From Bacteroidales bacterium (GTDB lineage: Bacteria > Bacteroidota > Bacteroidia > Bacteroidales > UBA1715): 26,437 nt of DNA. A program made the translations under genes and the position numbers. The DNA lies in NCBI GenBank assembly GCA_017618935.1, contig JAFZTG010000133.1:1-26437 (forward strand), in the 5' to 3' direction. Below are positions 7,618 to 16,118 of this stretch, piece after piece; position 1 is the stretch's first letter; each line of letters opens with the position of its first letter. Under the pieces are notes generated by a model that saw nothing but the letters and a program-made list of their open reading frames with translations, did no database searches and was not told the origin of the DNA.

Positions 7618-9024
7618 CTAAAACCAGCTTGAGCCATCAAAGCAATGGGTGCAAAGTTTTTCCTTCGGCAAGCCTATTGCATTGACCAAATCCTGTATCG
7701 TGTTGAATTTCAATGAAGTCAAACCGAAACGGTCACGAATCTCGTCAACCATTTTCTTGTGTTTTTCCGACGTATCGTCAACATATTCAGCCAAATTTTT
7801 GTCGTGTTGTCCCTCATATTTCTCAATCAACGAGCGAGTGATAAGTTCCGTGTCTTTCTTCGATGCCGAGAAATTCAAGAAACGACAGGAGAACACCAAC
7901 GGAGGACAGGCAATTCTCATGTGAATTTCCTTCGCACCGCAACCATACATTTCCGTAACATTACCACGCAATTGCGTTCCTCGCACAATGGAGTCATCAC
8001 AGAATACAACCTTCTGTCCGTCAAGCATTTGACGATTAGGAATCAATTTCATCTTTGCCACAAGGTTACGTGTTTCCTGATTTGCAGGCATGAAACTACG
8101 AGGCCATGTGGGAGTATATTTCACAATACCTCGTTTATACGGTATTCCCTTTTCTATGGCGTATCCTATGGCGTGTCCAATTCCAGAATCAGGGATACCA
8201 CAAACAAAATCAGCCTGCGTCGGATCACTCTTTGCGACAGCTTGTCCTAATGAGCATCGAACTTTGTCAACATTGATTCCTTCGTAATCCGATGACGGGA
8301 AGCCAAAATAAACCCACATAAACGAGCAAACCTGCATTTTGTCGTTTGGTTTACGAAGCACCTCGTAGCCGTCGGCTGTCATCTTAATGATTTCACCCGG
8401 GCCGACAAACTTATCTATTCTATATCCAAGGTTATGAAATGCCGTAGGCTCGCTCGAAACAGCGTATGCACCTTCTTTTTTCGCTAATGTCACAGGCGTT
8501 CTTCCCAACTTGTCGCGAGCAACGATGATGCTATCTTCGGTCAAAATCAACAAAGAGCAGGAACCTTTCACCTTTTCATACACATTTTCAATTCCCGACA
8601 CAAAATTGTCTTTCTCGCAAATAAGCATTGCCACTACTTCGGTAGGATTCGTGTCGCCTGAACTCAGTTCTGCAAAATGCAGATTTTTCGACAACAATTC
8701 GGCCTCAAGTTCCTTCATATTGTCCAATCGGGCAACGGTAACAATAGCAAAACGACCAAGGTGAGAGTTGATGGCAATTGGTTGAGCGTCGGTATCGCTG
8801 ATGACGCCAATTCCTATCTCTCCATTCAGTTTTGGCAAATTATCTTCGAACTTTGTGCGGAAATACGAATTTTCGATATTGTGGATTGTCCTTCGAAATC
8901 CGTTTTCCTTGCTAAATGTTGCCAAACCAGCACGTTTTGTACCTAAATGTGAATTGTAGTCAGTTCCGTAAAACAAATCTGTTATACAGTTTTCCTTTGA
9001 GATAGTACCAAAAAAGCCACCCAT
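7618..9024 (-). CDS. PurF-like amidophosphoribosyltransferase lacking the N-terminal Cys nucleophile
   Basis: The protein has 468 residues from the ATG at 9024. The N-terminal half follows the class II glutamine amidotransferase (Ntn) fold of PurF and the C-terminal half is a phosphoribosyltransferase. The PRPP-binding loop is VVFCDDSIVRGT (about 339-350), GIPDSGIGHAIGYA lies at 276-289, and a terminal CTHCFDG resembles PurF's end. PurF normally begins MCGIxG, with Cys2 attacking glutamine; here the start reads MGGFFG, so Cys2 is Gly. Glutamine hydrolysis by the normal route should be impossible; an ammonia-dependent or different role is inferred. An upstream in-frame TTG (9045) was rejected because MGGFFG aligns with the family start. 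Terminators lie on both sides, so it is a single-gene unit. Confidence 0.82.
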   Translation of the reverse strand: MGGFFGTISKENCITDLFYGTDYNSHLGTKRAGLATFSKENGFRRTIHNIENSYFRTKFEDNLPKLNGEIGIGVISDTDAQPIAINSHLGRFAIVTVARLDNMKELEAELLSKNLHFAELSSGDTNPTEVVAMLICEKDNFVSGIENVYEKVKGSCSLLILTEDSIIVARDKLGRTPVTLAKKEGAYAVSSEPTAFHNLGYRIDKFVGPGEIIKMTADGYEVLRKPNDKMQVCSFMWVYFGFPSSDYEGINVDKVRCSLGQAVAKSDPTQADFVCGIPDSGIGHAIGYAIEKGIPYKRGIVKYTPTWPRSFMPANQETRNLVAKMKLIPNRQMLDGQKVVFCDDSIVRGTQLRGNVTEMYGCGAKEIHMRIACPPLVFSCRFLNFSASKKDTELITRSLIEKYEGQHDKNLAEYVDDTSEKHKKMVDEIRDRFGLTSLKFNTIQDLVNAIGLPKEKLCTHCFDGSSWF

Positions 9025-9105
9025 AAATTTGTATTTTTTACGCAACGAATTTAGAATATTTCATTGTTTCGTTGCTCTCGGTCTTATGAAAAATTATTAA
9101 CAATT

Positions 9106-9139
9106 ATAAAAAAAAATATCGGAATAGATTTCCGATATT
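9106..9139 (-). terminator. Terminator of the long-chain acyl-CoA synthetase gene
   Basis: AATATCGGAA (9115-9124) pairs perfectly with TTCCGATATT (9130-9139) across a 5-base loop. On the minus strand it is followed by a run of T's (complement of the A's at 9106-9114). It lies 41 bases past the synthetase stop. Confidence 0.85.
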
Positions 9140-9180
9140 CTTTAGCAAAATATATGAGATTTCCCTGAAACAAAAGAGAC

Positions 9181-10959
9181 CTACTCCTTACTAAACAACC
9201 CTTCGATTTCTTTTTCATATTCTTTTTGAACGACCTTTCGTTTCACCTTCAATGTAGGTGACAATTTACCGTTTTGTGTCGTCCACTCTTCAGGAATAAG
9301 AACAAAACGCTTGATTTGCTCATAATCGGCAAAATGAGCATTGTATTTCGTGATTTCTTTTCGGAAACGTTTCAGCACTTCGGGTTCTTTCACCACCTGT
9401 TCCTTCGACGTGAAAGGAACTTTATGTGACTTGCACCACGTTTCCAAACACATAAAATCGGGAACGATAAGGGCTGCGGTGAATTGTCGATTTTCGCCAA
9501 CAACAACTATGCTACCGACGAATGGTGACGTAACCACCTTGTTTTCAATATGTTCAGGATTGACATACTTACCAAACGATGTCTTAAACAACGATTTGAT
9601 TCGACCTGTGATGACAACAAGACCTTTTTCGGTGATTCGCGCCGTGTCGCCCGTATGAAACCAGCCATCCTTGTCAATCACTTCTGCCGTCATTTCGGGT
9701 GCTTTGTAATAACCGAGCATGACGTTATGACCACGGCATAGCAACTCATTGGTCGCAGGGTCGATTCTCACCTCAACGCCCGGAAGGGGAAGTCCCACCG
9801 TACCTGGCTCGTGTGTAAACGGTTCTTCGCGAGCAACGGAAATAACGGGCGATGTTTCGGACAGTCCGTATCCTTCGAACACATAAAAACCGATTGCTTG
9901 GAAAAACGAAGCCAATTGTGCCTGCAATGCCGAGCCACCCGACACAACCTGAATAGGCCCTTGAATTCCTAAAGCGTCACGCCACTTGTTATAAATAAGT
10001 TTGTTGGCGATAGCCCACTTAATATTGTAGCACCACGAACGTTTTTCAGGATCAAGATTGTATTTCTTGGCAACGGCGACAGCCCAATAATAAATCTTTT
10101 GTGTTAGGAACGACTGTTTTTTGCCCGCACTGTACAATTTCTCGTACATTTTTTCCAACAGACGAGGCACGCAGCACATCACATTCGGGTGAATTTCCTT
10201 CAAGTTATCGCCTATGCACGCCAAGTCGGAGTAATAAATGGAAACTTGACGAAACTGATAGGTGTACATCAACATTCTTTCGTATGCGTGACAAAGCGGC
10301 AAGAAACTCAACGCCTTCTCGCATGTCGGCAAAAAGAGCTCCTGAACATTTTTCACATTCAACATAATGTTATCATGCGACAACATCACACCCTTGGGAT
10401 TTCCCGTCGTTCCAGATGTATAAATGATTGTAGCCAAATCCGACGATTTTACGTTCGCCTTCAACTCAGCCACTTTCTCGGGCTGCGGATTTTCCTTACC
10501 CAAGGTAACCAACTGTTCAAAATAACGATATTGGCATTTCTGGTCAACAAACGTAAATAGTTCCTTTAAATGCTCTAATTCAGGAAGAATCGGCTCTATT
10601 TTGGAACGCAGACTTTTGCCCTCGACGAACAAAATCTTCATTTCCGCATGATTCAGTATATAGCGATATTCCTCCTGACTAATCGTTGGATAAATCGGTA
10701 CGGGAATCGCACCAATCTGCATAGCACCCATATCCAAGAAATTCCATTCCGGACGGTTTCCGCTCACAATACCGATTTTGTCGCCTGGCTGAATGCCCAA
10801 GGCCAACAAACCATAACTTACATTGTTCACATAGTCAACATAATCCTGTATGCTATATGTGACCCATTTCCCTTCTACTTTATGCGCCAATGCGACTTTC
10901 TGCTCTGGCTTTTGTTCTTTATAATTATCAAGTATATCAAATAATCTCGTTACTTCCAT
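9181..10959 (-). CDS. Long-chain-fatty-acid-CoA ligase (FadD/ACSL type)
   Basis: This 592-residue adenylate-forming enzyme has YTSGTTGNPKG (180-190), GYGLSETSP (363-371), GWFHTGD (432-438) and TGRIKS (451-456). The length and the AMP-binding layout with GKYVNPEHIE fit the long-chain acyl-CoA synthetases of Bacteroidota. It activates fatty acids with ATP and joins them to CoA, for phospholipid synthesis or degradation, probably at the inner face of the membrane. It appears monocistronic, with its own -7 element and terminator. It is clearly different from the shorter ligase at 1826-3316, which sits with an ACP. The gene symbol is withheld because several paralogues are common. Confidence 0.9.
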   Translation of the reverse strand: MEVTRLFDILDNYKEQKPEQKVALAHKVEGKWVTYSIQDYVDYVNNVSYGLLALGIQPGDKIGIVSGNRPEWNFLDMGAMQIGAIPVPIYPTISQEEYRYILNHAEMKILFVEGKSLRSKIEPILPELEHLKELFTFVDQKCQYRYFEQLVTLGKENPQPEKVAELKANVKSSDLATIIYTSGTTGNPKGVMLSHDNIMLNVKNVQELFLPTCEKALSFLPLCHAYERMLMYTYQFRQVSIYYSDLACIGDNLKEIHPNVMCCVPRLLEKMYEKLYSAGKKQSFLTQKIYYWAVAVAKKYNLDPEKRSWCYNIKWAIANKLIYNKWRDALGIQGPIQVVSGGSALQAQLASFFQAIGFYVFEGYGLSETSPVISVAREEPFTHEPGTVGLPLPGVEVRIDPATNELLCRGHNVMLGYYKAPEMTAEVIDKDGWFHTGDTARITEKGLVVITGRIKSLFKTSFGKYVNPEHIENKVVTSPFVGSIVVVGENRQFTAALIVPDFMCLETWCKSHKVPFTSKEQVVKEPEVLKRFRKEITKYNAHFADYEQIKRFVLIPEEWTTQNGKLSPTLKVKRKVVQKEYEKEIEGLFSKE

Positions 10960-11063
10960 TGTATTCTTTTTTTATCGGGTGCAATCTTATGCAAATTCGG
11001 TGAACCCAAGTGTATTCATAGACAAATGCACGATTATTACCCACGAATTACTTTTTTCGCGGG

Positions 11064-11071
11064 CAAACATA
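11064..11071 (-). promoter_or_regulatory. -7 promoter element of the acyl-CoA synthetase gene
   Basis: Minus-strand TATGTTTG is an exact TAnnTTTG match about 105 bases upstream of the ATG at 10959. It implies a 5' leader near 100 bases, for which I see no clear structure. No -33 match is evident. Confidence 0.35.
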
Positions 11072-11120
11072 GACAAAAAATCTTTTAAAAAAATGAATTA
11101 GCAAAAAAACTATGTTCAAG

Positions 11121-11576
11121 TTACCAACCTATGTACGGAAAATCGCCATAAAACACGGTTTTTTCCTTGTCTTGCTTGGAATACCCCATTTCCTTTCCGT
11201 CGCAATTATAATAGATACGTTTTTTTGAACGGCTGTCAAATATATAATAGCCAAGACAATTGTCGTCCTTATCGTAGCGGAACGTCTTCTTACCCTTTAC
11301 TTTCGTGTAATTCACCACATTGTCGAATATGCCATAATTGATAAGACCGTGAGTTTTGTTGTCTTTTTTTGCATATCCGATTTCCTTTTTCTTACAATCG
11401 TAATGCACGTTAACCTTACGTTTCTGGTCATATTTATCGAATCCCTGACAATTTCCGTCCTTATCGTAATACATAGTCTTCTTCCCTACCACTTGCATAT
11501 AGCCCGTCATTTCCTGACAGACAGCACACACGTTCAGTCCGAGAAAGATGCATACCAATAAAATATAGCTTTTCAT
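11121..11576 (-). CDS. Small secreted protein with two YDxDxNC-type repeats
   Basis: The protein has 151 residues with a signal peptide (about 1-20, ending near VCA). The mature part holds two copies of a roughly 60-residue unit. Each has a GKKT(M/F)xYDKDxNCxG core followed by (H/Y)YxCxxKExGY(A/S)K. The first is at about 25-75 and the second at about 92-140. Conserved cysteines in each unit could form disulphides. The repeats are reminiscent of MORN or YD-like beta-hairpin repeats but do not match them closely, and I assign no function. It starts 24 bases after the DEAD-box helicase gene, so it is probably cotranscribed with it, which is an odd pairing for a secreted protein. Confidence 0.68.
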   Translation of the reverse strand: MKSYILLVCIFLGLNVCAVCQEMTGYMQVVGKKTMYYDKDGNCQGFDKYDQKRKVNVHYDCKKKEIGYAKKDNKTHGLINYGIFDNVVNYTKVKGKKTFRYDKDDNCLGYYIFDSRSKKRIYYNCDGKEMGYSKQDKEKTVFYGDFPYIGW

Positions 11577-11600
11577 AACTTTTGTATTTTCAAAAGAAAA

Positions 11601-13505
11601 TTATTTCCTTCTCCCCTTTCTATTTCCCCTATCACGGTCGAAACGGCGTTCTCCGCCTCGTCTGCTTTTGCCAAACTCCCGACCACCGCCACGACGTGAA
11701 TTTCTAAAATCATCGTTTTTCTTTGACGACACGGTATATTCGGGTACTTTAGGTGCTTGTGCCACTTGTACAGAAACGGGCATTCCCTCGTATTTGGCAT
11801 TTTCCAAACTTCTCAAAATCTTGTCGGTATATTTTGACTCAACCTCAAAGAACGAGAATGAACGCATAATGTCAATCGCACCATAATGAATGTCACGGTC
11901 ATTTGCGTGTTCATTCAGCAATTTCAGCAACTTGCCCTGGTCTAACTGTTCTTTTTTACCAATGTTCATAAAGAAGCGCGTGTAGCTTCTTCCTTCAGAA
12001 TCGCCACGACCACCACCTCTCCGTTCATCTCTGTCACGACGGTCGGCACGTTTCTCGTCACGTGAACCACGGCGGTCGTCTCTTGCTCTGCCACGCTCGC
12101 CATCTCTGCGTCGGCGCTCCTTACGTTCACGATTGCGTTCCTCTGAATCTTTTCGACGTTCAATCTCTTTTTCTACATCAAGATTGATATCGGGTGCATT
12201 TTCATAATATTCCAAAATGCGATTCACCTCAAACGAGGCGAACTTCTTAAGAATCTCGTCCGACGACATTCCATCGAACTTATGTCGTACCGGCGCAAGC
12301 AACGTATTGATTTTCTCTTCGTTAACCTCAACTGCCAACACTTTTGAAATCAAATCTTGCAATTGTACGCCACAAATTTCCTGACCTTCCGGAACTCTTT
12401 TGATTTCAATCGGTTTCTTGATGATTTGCTCAATACGTTTCAATTTGCCTTTTTCACGCAAATTTGCAATCAGAATCGAGATACCTTCCTTACCAGCTCG
12501 CCCTGTTCTTCCGCTTCGGTGCGTATACGTCTCAAGGTCGTCGGGAATGGAATAATTGATGACGTGTGTAAGGTCGTGAACGTCCAATCCACGTGCTGCC
12601 ACATCGGTTGCCACCAACATATTAAGGTTCTTGTTGCGGAATTTCTTCATCACATAATCTCGCTGTGCCTGCGACAAATCGCCGTGCAATGCGTCGGCAT
12701 TGTAGCCGTCGCTCATCAGTTTGTCTGCCACATCCTTAGTTTCCTCACGAGTACGACAAAAAACAATACCATAAATATCGGGATAAAAATCGGCTATACG
12801 TTTTAATGCGATATAGCGATTCTTGGAACTCACAATATATGCCTGATGCGACACGGTAACCGCACCCGAATTCTTCTTACCGATAGTGATTTCGTGAGGA
12901 TTGCTCATATAATTAGAGGCAATTCTCCGAACCTCGTTAGGCATTGTTGCCGAAAACAGCAATGTACGTTTTTCCGTAGGCGTTTGTTCCAATATGGCAT
13001 CCAAATCCTCTTGGAAGCCCATATCGAGCATTTCGTCGGCTTCGTCAAGTACCAAATTCTTCACGTGCGACAAATCAATCTTCTTTCGATTGATTATATC
13101 GACCAAACGTCCTGGAGTAGCAACAACAATATGCACTCCCGCCTGAATCTTCTTCATCTGACGGACAATGTCGGCACCACCGTACACAGCGACCGTTTGC
13201 AACGGAAGATATTTTCCGAAATTCATCAAATCGCGTTCAATTTGCAGACACAACTCACGTGTAGGACAAATCACCAATGCCTGAGGAAACGAATCCTCAA
13301 ATTTCAACTGTGAAATAATTGGCAAGCCAAACGCCGCGGTTTTTCCCGTACCCGTTTGAGCCAAGCCAATAAAATCACTGTTAGGTTCTTGCAACAAGAA
13401 AGGTATTGCCTGTTCTTGAATTTCCGTGGGTTTCTCAAAACCCATCTCTTTTATGGCTTGCAATATCTCGTTTGAAAGCAAACCACCTTCTTCGTATAAC
13501 TCCAT
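11601..13505 (-). CDS. deaD: DEAD-box RNA helicase with DbpA-type RNA-binding domain
   Basis: The protein has 634 residues. The helicase core carries the Q motif (FEKPTEIQEQA, 23-33), AQTGTGKT (49-56), PTREL (81-85), DEAD (154-157), SAT (185-187) and HRSGRTGRAG (329-338). A highly charged Arg/Asp/Glu-rich linker (about 445-507) precedes a DbpA-like RNA-binding fold (about 508-586), and the tail (about 600-634) is rich in Arg and Gly. Such proteins unwind RNA in ribosome assembly and cold adaptation. The charged linker is unusually long. It lies 100 bases after recA on the same strand. The symbol follows the CsdA/DeaD architecture; a DbpA or RhlE-like name is possible. Confidence 0.92.
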   Translation of the reverse strand: MELYEEGGLLSNEILQAIKEMGFEKPTEIQEQAIPFLLQEPNSDFIGLAQTGTGKTAAFGLPIISQLKFEDSFPQALVICPTRELCLQIERDLMNFGKYLPLQTVAVYGGADIVRQMKKIQAGVHIVVATPGRLVDIINRKKIDLSHVKNLVLDEADEMLDMGFQEDLDAILEQTPTEKRTLLFSATMPNEVRRIASNYMSNPHEITIGKKNSGAVTVSHQAYIVSSKNRYIALKRIADFYPDIYGIVFCRTREETKDVADKLMSDGYNADALHGDLSQAQRDYVMKKFRNKNLNMLVATDVAARGLDVHDLTHVINYSIPDDLETYTHRSGRTGRAGKEGISILIANLREKGKLKRIEQIIKKPIEIKRVPEGQEICGVQLQDLISKVLAVEVNEEKINTLLAPVRHKFDGMSSDEILKKFASFEVNRILEYYENAPDINLDVEKEIERRKDSEERNRERKERRRRDGERGRARDDRRGSRDEKRADRRDRDERRGGGRGDSEGRSYTRFFMNIGKKEQLDQGKLLKLLNEHANDRDIHYGAIDIMRSFSFFEVESKYTDKILRSLENAKYEGMPVSVQVAQAPKVPEYTVSSKKNDDFRNSRRGGGREFGKSRRGGERRFDRDRGNRKGRRK

Positions 13506-13519
13506 ACTTTATATTTAGC

Positions 13520-13537
13520 GAACAGAAACGTCTGTTC
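13520..13537 (-). other. Hairpin in the leader of the helicase gene
   Basis: GAACAGA (13520-13526) pairs with TCTGTTC (13531-13537) across AACG, 15 bases upstream of the helicase start. There is no T-run on the minus strand, so it is a poor recA terminator. It could affect translation of the helicase. This is a short structure and weak evidence. Confidence 0.3.
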
Positions 13538-13604
13538 TTTACGGAAAGGAATTACACGAAACGCATATCAACAACAGCCAATGTAATACCTTTCAAATAA
13601 ACTA

Positions 13605-14675
13605 TTATTCTTTGTCCTCTTTGGTTTCTTTGACCACTTTGCCATCTTTGCTTTGTTCCATTTTTTTCTTCATGGCTTCCCGGGTCTTTACCTCTATCTC
13701 ATCGCGAAGCTCGTCATTGTCACGCAACAATGCCTTTACCGCATCACGGCCTTGTGCTAATCTTGTTTCGCCATAACTAAACCAAGAGCCGCTTTTCTTT
13801 ATTACATCACATTCCACACCCATATCAATGATTTCGCCAACTTTTGAGACGCCTTCACCAAACATAATATCGAATTCCGTGCTACGGAATGGAGGTGCGA
13901 CCTTGTTTTTTACGACCTTGACTCTGGTTCTATTACCAATCACATTTTCGCCGTCCTTAAGTTGACCAATTCTACGAACGTCCAAACGAACCGATGCATA
14001 GAATTTCAAGGCATTACCACCAGTTGTTGTTTCTGGGTTGCCGAACATAACGCCCAATTTGTCACGCAATTGGTTGATAAAAATGACCGTCGTGCTTGTT
14101 TTGTCAATAACACTCGTAAGTTTTCTCAATGCTTGAGACATCAAACGTGCATGCAAACCCATTTTTGAGTCACCCATATCGCCTTCTATTTCAGCTTTCG
14201 GCGTTAAAGCGGCAACAGAGTCGATGACAATAATGTCAATTGCTCCAGAACGAATCAGTTGGTCGGCAATTTCCAACGCTTGTTCACCATTGTCAGGTTG
14301 TGAAATGTACAGATTGTCAACATCTACGCCAAGATTTTCAGCATAGAAACGGTCAAATGCGTGTTCTGCGTCAATAAAAGCTGCAATACCGCCTTTTTTC
14401 TGGGCCTCGGCAATTGCGTGAATTGCCAACGTTGTCTTACCCGAAGATTCTGGACCATAAATTTCAATGATACGTCCACGTGGGTAACCACCGATTCCCA
14501 AAGCGATATCCAAGCCCAACGAACCAGATGGAATACTTGGAAGGTTTTCAACTGCGTGGTCGCCAAGTTTCATTATGGCACCTTTTCCGAATGATTTGTC
14601 TATTTTGTCAATTGTCAACTGCAAGACCTTCAATTTTGCGGCCTTTTCGTCTTTTGTATTTTGTGCTTCTGCCAT
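13605..14675 (-). CDS. recA: Recombinase RecA
   Basis: This 356-residue protein has the full length and all the hallmarks of RecA. The N-terminal polymerisation region is followed by Walker A GPESSGKT (74-81), the MAW-like loop L1 region with [22 protein letters not shown], and [24 protein letters not shown] across Walker B and loop L2. The tail is acidic and Lys-rich. It forms filaments on single-stranded DNA, drives strand exchange and triggers LexA self-cleavage where LexA exists. No SOS-box-like palindrome was recognised upstream; a TAnnTTTG promoter element is present 40 bases before the start. The helicase gene follows on the same strand. Confidence 0.97.
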   Translation of the reverse strand: MAEAQNTKDEKAAKLKVLQLTIDKIDKSFGKGAIMKLGDHAVENLPSIPSGSLGLDIALGIGGYPRGRIIEIYGPESSGKTTLAIHAIAEAQKKGGIAAFIDAEHAFDRFYAENLGVDVDNLYISQPDNGEQALEIADQLIRSGAIDIIVIDSVAALTPKAEIEGDMGDSKMGLHARLMSQALRKLTSVIDKTSTTVIFINQLRDKLGVMFGNPETTTGGNALKFYASVRLDVRRIGQLKDGENVIGNRTRVKVVKNKVAPPFRSTEFDIMFGEGVSKVGEIIDMGVECDVIKKSGSWFSYGETRLAQGRDAVKALLRDNDELRDEIEVKTREAMKKKMEQSKDGKVVKETKEDKE

Positions 14676-14714
14676 GATATTTATTATGAATTAATTACCT
14701 TATTTTATTATTTA

Positions 14715-14743
14715 CAAAGATACATAAACAAGTGAATTTCAAC
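14715..14743 (-). promoter_or_regulatory. recA promoter (-7 element and possible -33)
   Basis: Minus-strand TATCTTTG (14715-14722) matches TAnnTTTG exactly. A GTTG (14740-14743) lies 17 bases upstream and may be a weak -33 element, slightly closer than the usual 19-21. Confidence 0.45.
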
Positions 14744-14782
14744 ACGTACTTATTTATAATGAACTAACATATTTTCAACTAT

Positions 14783-15610
14783 TTATAAAAATGTCTTTCT
14801 GTACGAGTTTGAAAAACACACTCCGTTATAATATTTATTTTCCTTGTACTGGCATGTCTTGCCATCATACTGAAAATCAGTATATTCCAACGACAATTTT
14901 CCGTCAACATAATATTGGAACGATGTCATTCTCCCTTGTTCATCATATTCATACTTAGTTTTCTCCAATTCTGTCGTGCCATCGGTGGCAAACTTTGTCT
15001 CTTCTAAAACAACTGTCTGTTTTTCATCTGCATACACCGTTTTACTTATATATGAATCCGATTCCTCCGCATAATCTTGATACAAAAACGTACATTCATT
15101 TTTTGAATATTGAAAATTCTTTTCTTCAGCAACCAAGGTATTATCTTCATAAAATTTTGCACCAAGTAATTGATTTCCATCATATTCACTACGAACGACA
15201 AGCCAGTCTACTCCATTAATTTTAGTGATCACCGTAAGTGGATACAATAATGACGCATCTTTATATGTGGTTTCAGCCGTAGTAGTTGATTTATACGTAC
15301 CAAGAAACTGCGTTGTTGCCGTAACAACTAAATCTTTGTAACTATACGTAGTTTCACTGTTCAATTCCCCACTTGCATCGTACTGCTTGTACGACACGAT
15401 TTTTCCATCCGAGTCATACTCTTTTACTTGACGAACGGAATCTTCGCCATTTTTTGCAAGAAGCACGTTTGTCGTCCACTTTTCGTTGTCCCAACGATTT
15501 TCAACTTGATTTTCCTGATTGTTTTGCGGCTCTGTCTTTTCTTTTTCGCAAGAACACATCAATACCATTGCAGACACAAACGCTGCAACACTCACTAAGA
15601 TTTTTTTCAT
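14783..15610 (-). CDS. Lipoprotein with YD-like repeat motifs
   Basis: The protein has 275 residues. An N-terminal signal with a lipobox-like MCSC (Cys20) marks it as a lipoprotein, anchored in the inner or outer membrane. The rest is rich in Tyr, Asp, Glu and Lys, with recurrent short beta-hairpin motifs such as EYDSDGKIVSYKQYDASGEL and KYEYDEQGRMTSFQYYVDGK. These resemble the YD/MORN-like repeats of secreted Bacteroidota proteins and the style of the two paralogues at 17484-20252. No catalytic motif is visible. It has its own -7 element and is monocistronic; a 172-nt stretch past its start contains no gene until the recA-side genes. Function unknown. Confidence 0.8.
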   Translation of the reverse strand: MKKILVSVAAFVSAMVLMCSCEKEKTEPQNNQENQVENRWDNEKWTTNVLLAKNGEDSVRQVKEYDSDGKIVSYKQYDASGELNSETTYSYKDLVVTATTQFLGTYKSTTTAETTYKDASLLYPLTVITKINGVDWLVVRSEYDGNQLLGAKFYEDNTLVAEEKNFQYSKNECTFLYQDYAEESDSYISKTVYADEKQTVVLEETKFATDGTTELEKTKYEYDEQGRMTSFQYYVDGKLSLEYTDFQYDGKTCQYKENKYYNGVCFSNSYRKTFL

Positions 15611-15652
15611 ATTATAACATTATTAATTGGTTAATACTCTTTTTTCCGAGGG

Positions 15653-15660
15653 CAAAGATA
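15653..15660 (-). promoter_or_regulatory. -7 promoter element of the lipoprotein gene
   Basis: Minus-strand TATCTTTG is an exact TAnnTTTG match, 42 bases upstream of the start at 15610. It is identical to the recA element. No clear -33 was found. Confidence 0.42.
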
Positions 15661-15733
15661 CTATTAATTTTGAATAAACACATTCTTATAACAAATTTTA
15701 CTGGAATCTGGTTTCAATATGAAACAATCATCT

Positions 15734-15759
15734 ATAGGCTGCCACATTGGCAGCCCTAT
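15734..15759. repeat. Short palindromic (REP-like) element
   Basis: GGCTGCC (15737-15743) and GGCAGCC (15749-15755) pair perfectly across ACATT. The stem extends as ATA with TAT after a one-base bulge. It lies in the gene-poor stretch 15661-15856, where I see no other coding signal. It may end transcription of the secreted-protein operon from the right, but it lacks a T-run. Confidence 0.5.
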
Positions 15760-15856
15760 GTGTTTATAGCGGAGAATATAACTAATAATCGGAAATAGGT
15801 CATGGTTTTGTTATTTGATTGGTATCGCCAATTTGTCGTATCTCCATAATCTATTC

Positions 15857-16117
15857 TTAAAGTGTGCAAAGTACGTGGAATAAGACTATTATAGTAATGC
15901 AAATCATAATGTACGTACATAGAATCCCCGAGCAAATTTTATCTGTCATCCGTTCATTATAAAACGTCGTATCACGCTGCCATTCGCCTGCAAGTTCAGT
16001 TCCAAGCAACACGCTGTCGCCTGACGAGGTGTCGTTTTGTACGGTTTGTGCCGTTCCCACAAACGAGAGGAGCAGAAGAAGAAAGGGTACTATGGAACGT
16101 AAAAGTTTCAAAATCAA
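15857..16117 (-). pseudogene. Truncated copy of the WG-repeat gene's leader (86 codons)
   Basis: The first about 35 residues (signal peptide LLRSIVPFLLLLLS then GTAQTVQNDTSSGDSV) copy the start of the neighbouring WG-repeat protein. After that the sequence diverges and no WG unit follows. The rest ends in a hydrophobic stretch that could be out-of-frame remnant. The only plausible start is TTG (16117), one base after the WG gene's stop; the ATG present in the parent copy is absent. It may therefore be a decaying fragment, or a short secreted/membrane peptide translated by coupling. I favour a remnant of a larger paralogue. Confidence 0.6.
16010..16099. repeat. Leader duplication, copy 1
   Basis: Ninety bases match 17376-17465 at 88 of 90 positions with no gap. 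The block encodes the end of a signal peptide and the first mature residues of the small fragment gene. The near identity implies a recent duplication or conversion. Confidence 0.88.
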
Positions 16118-16118
16118 A

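Noticed and set aside
9022..9045. Longer PurF-like start at TTG 9045
   Set aside because: The family start MGGFFG aligns with the ATG at 9024, and TTG starts are unlikely here.
13520..13537. Terminator of recA
   Set aside because: The hairpin is short and has no T-run on the minus strand, so it is listed only as a leader hairpin.
14676..14782. LexA/SOS box upstream of recA
   Set aside because: No convincing palindrome found; only a TAnnTTTG promoter element is visible.
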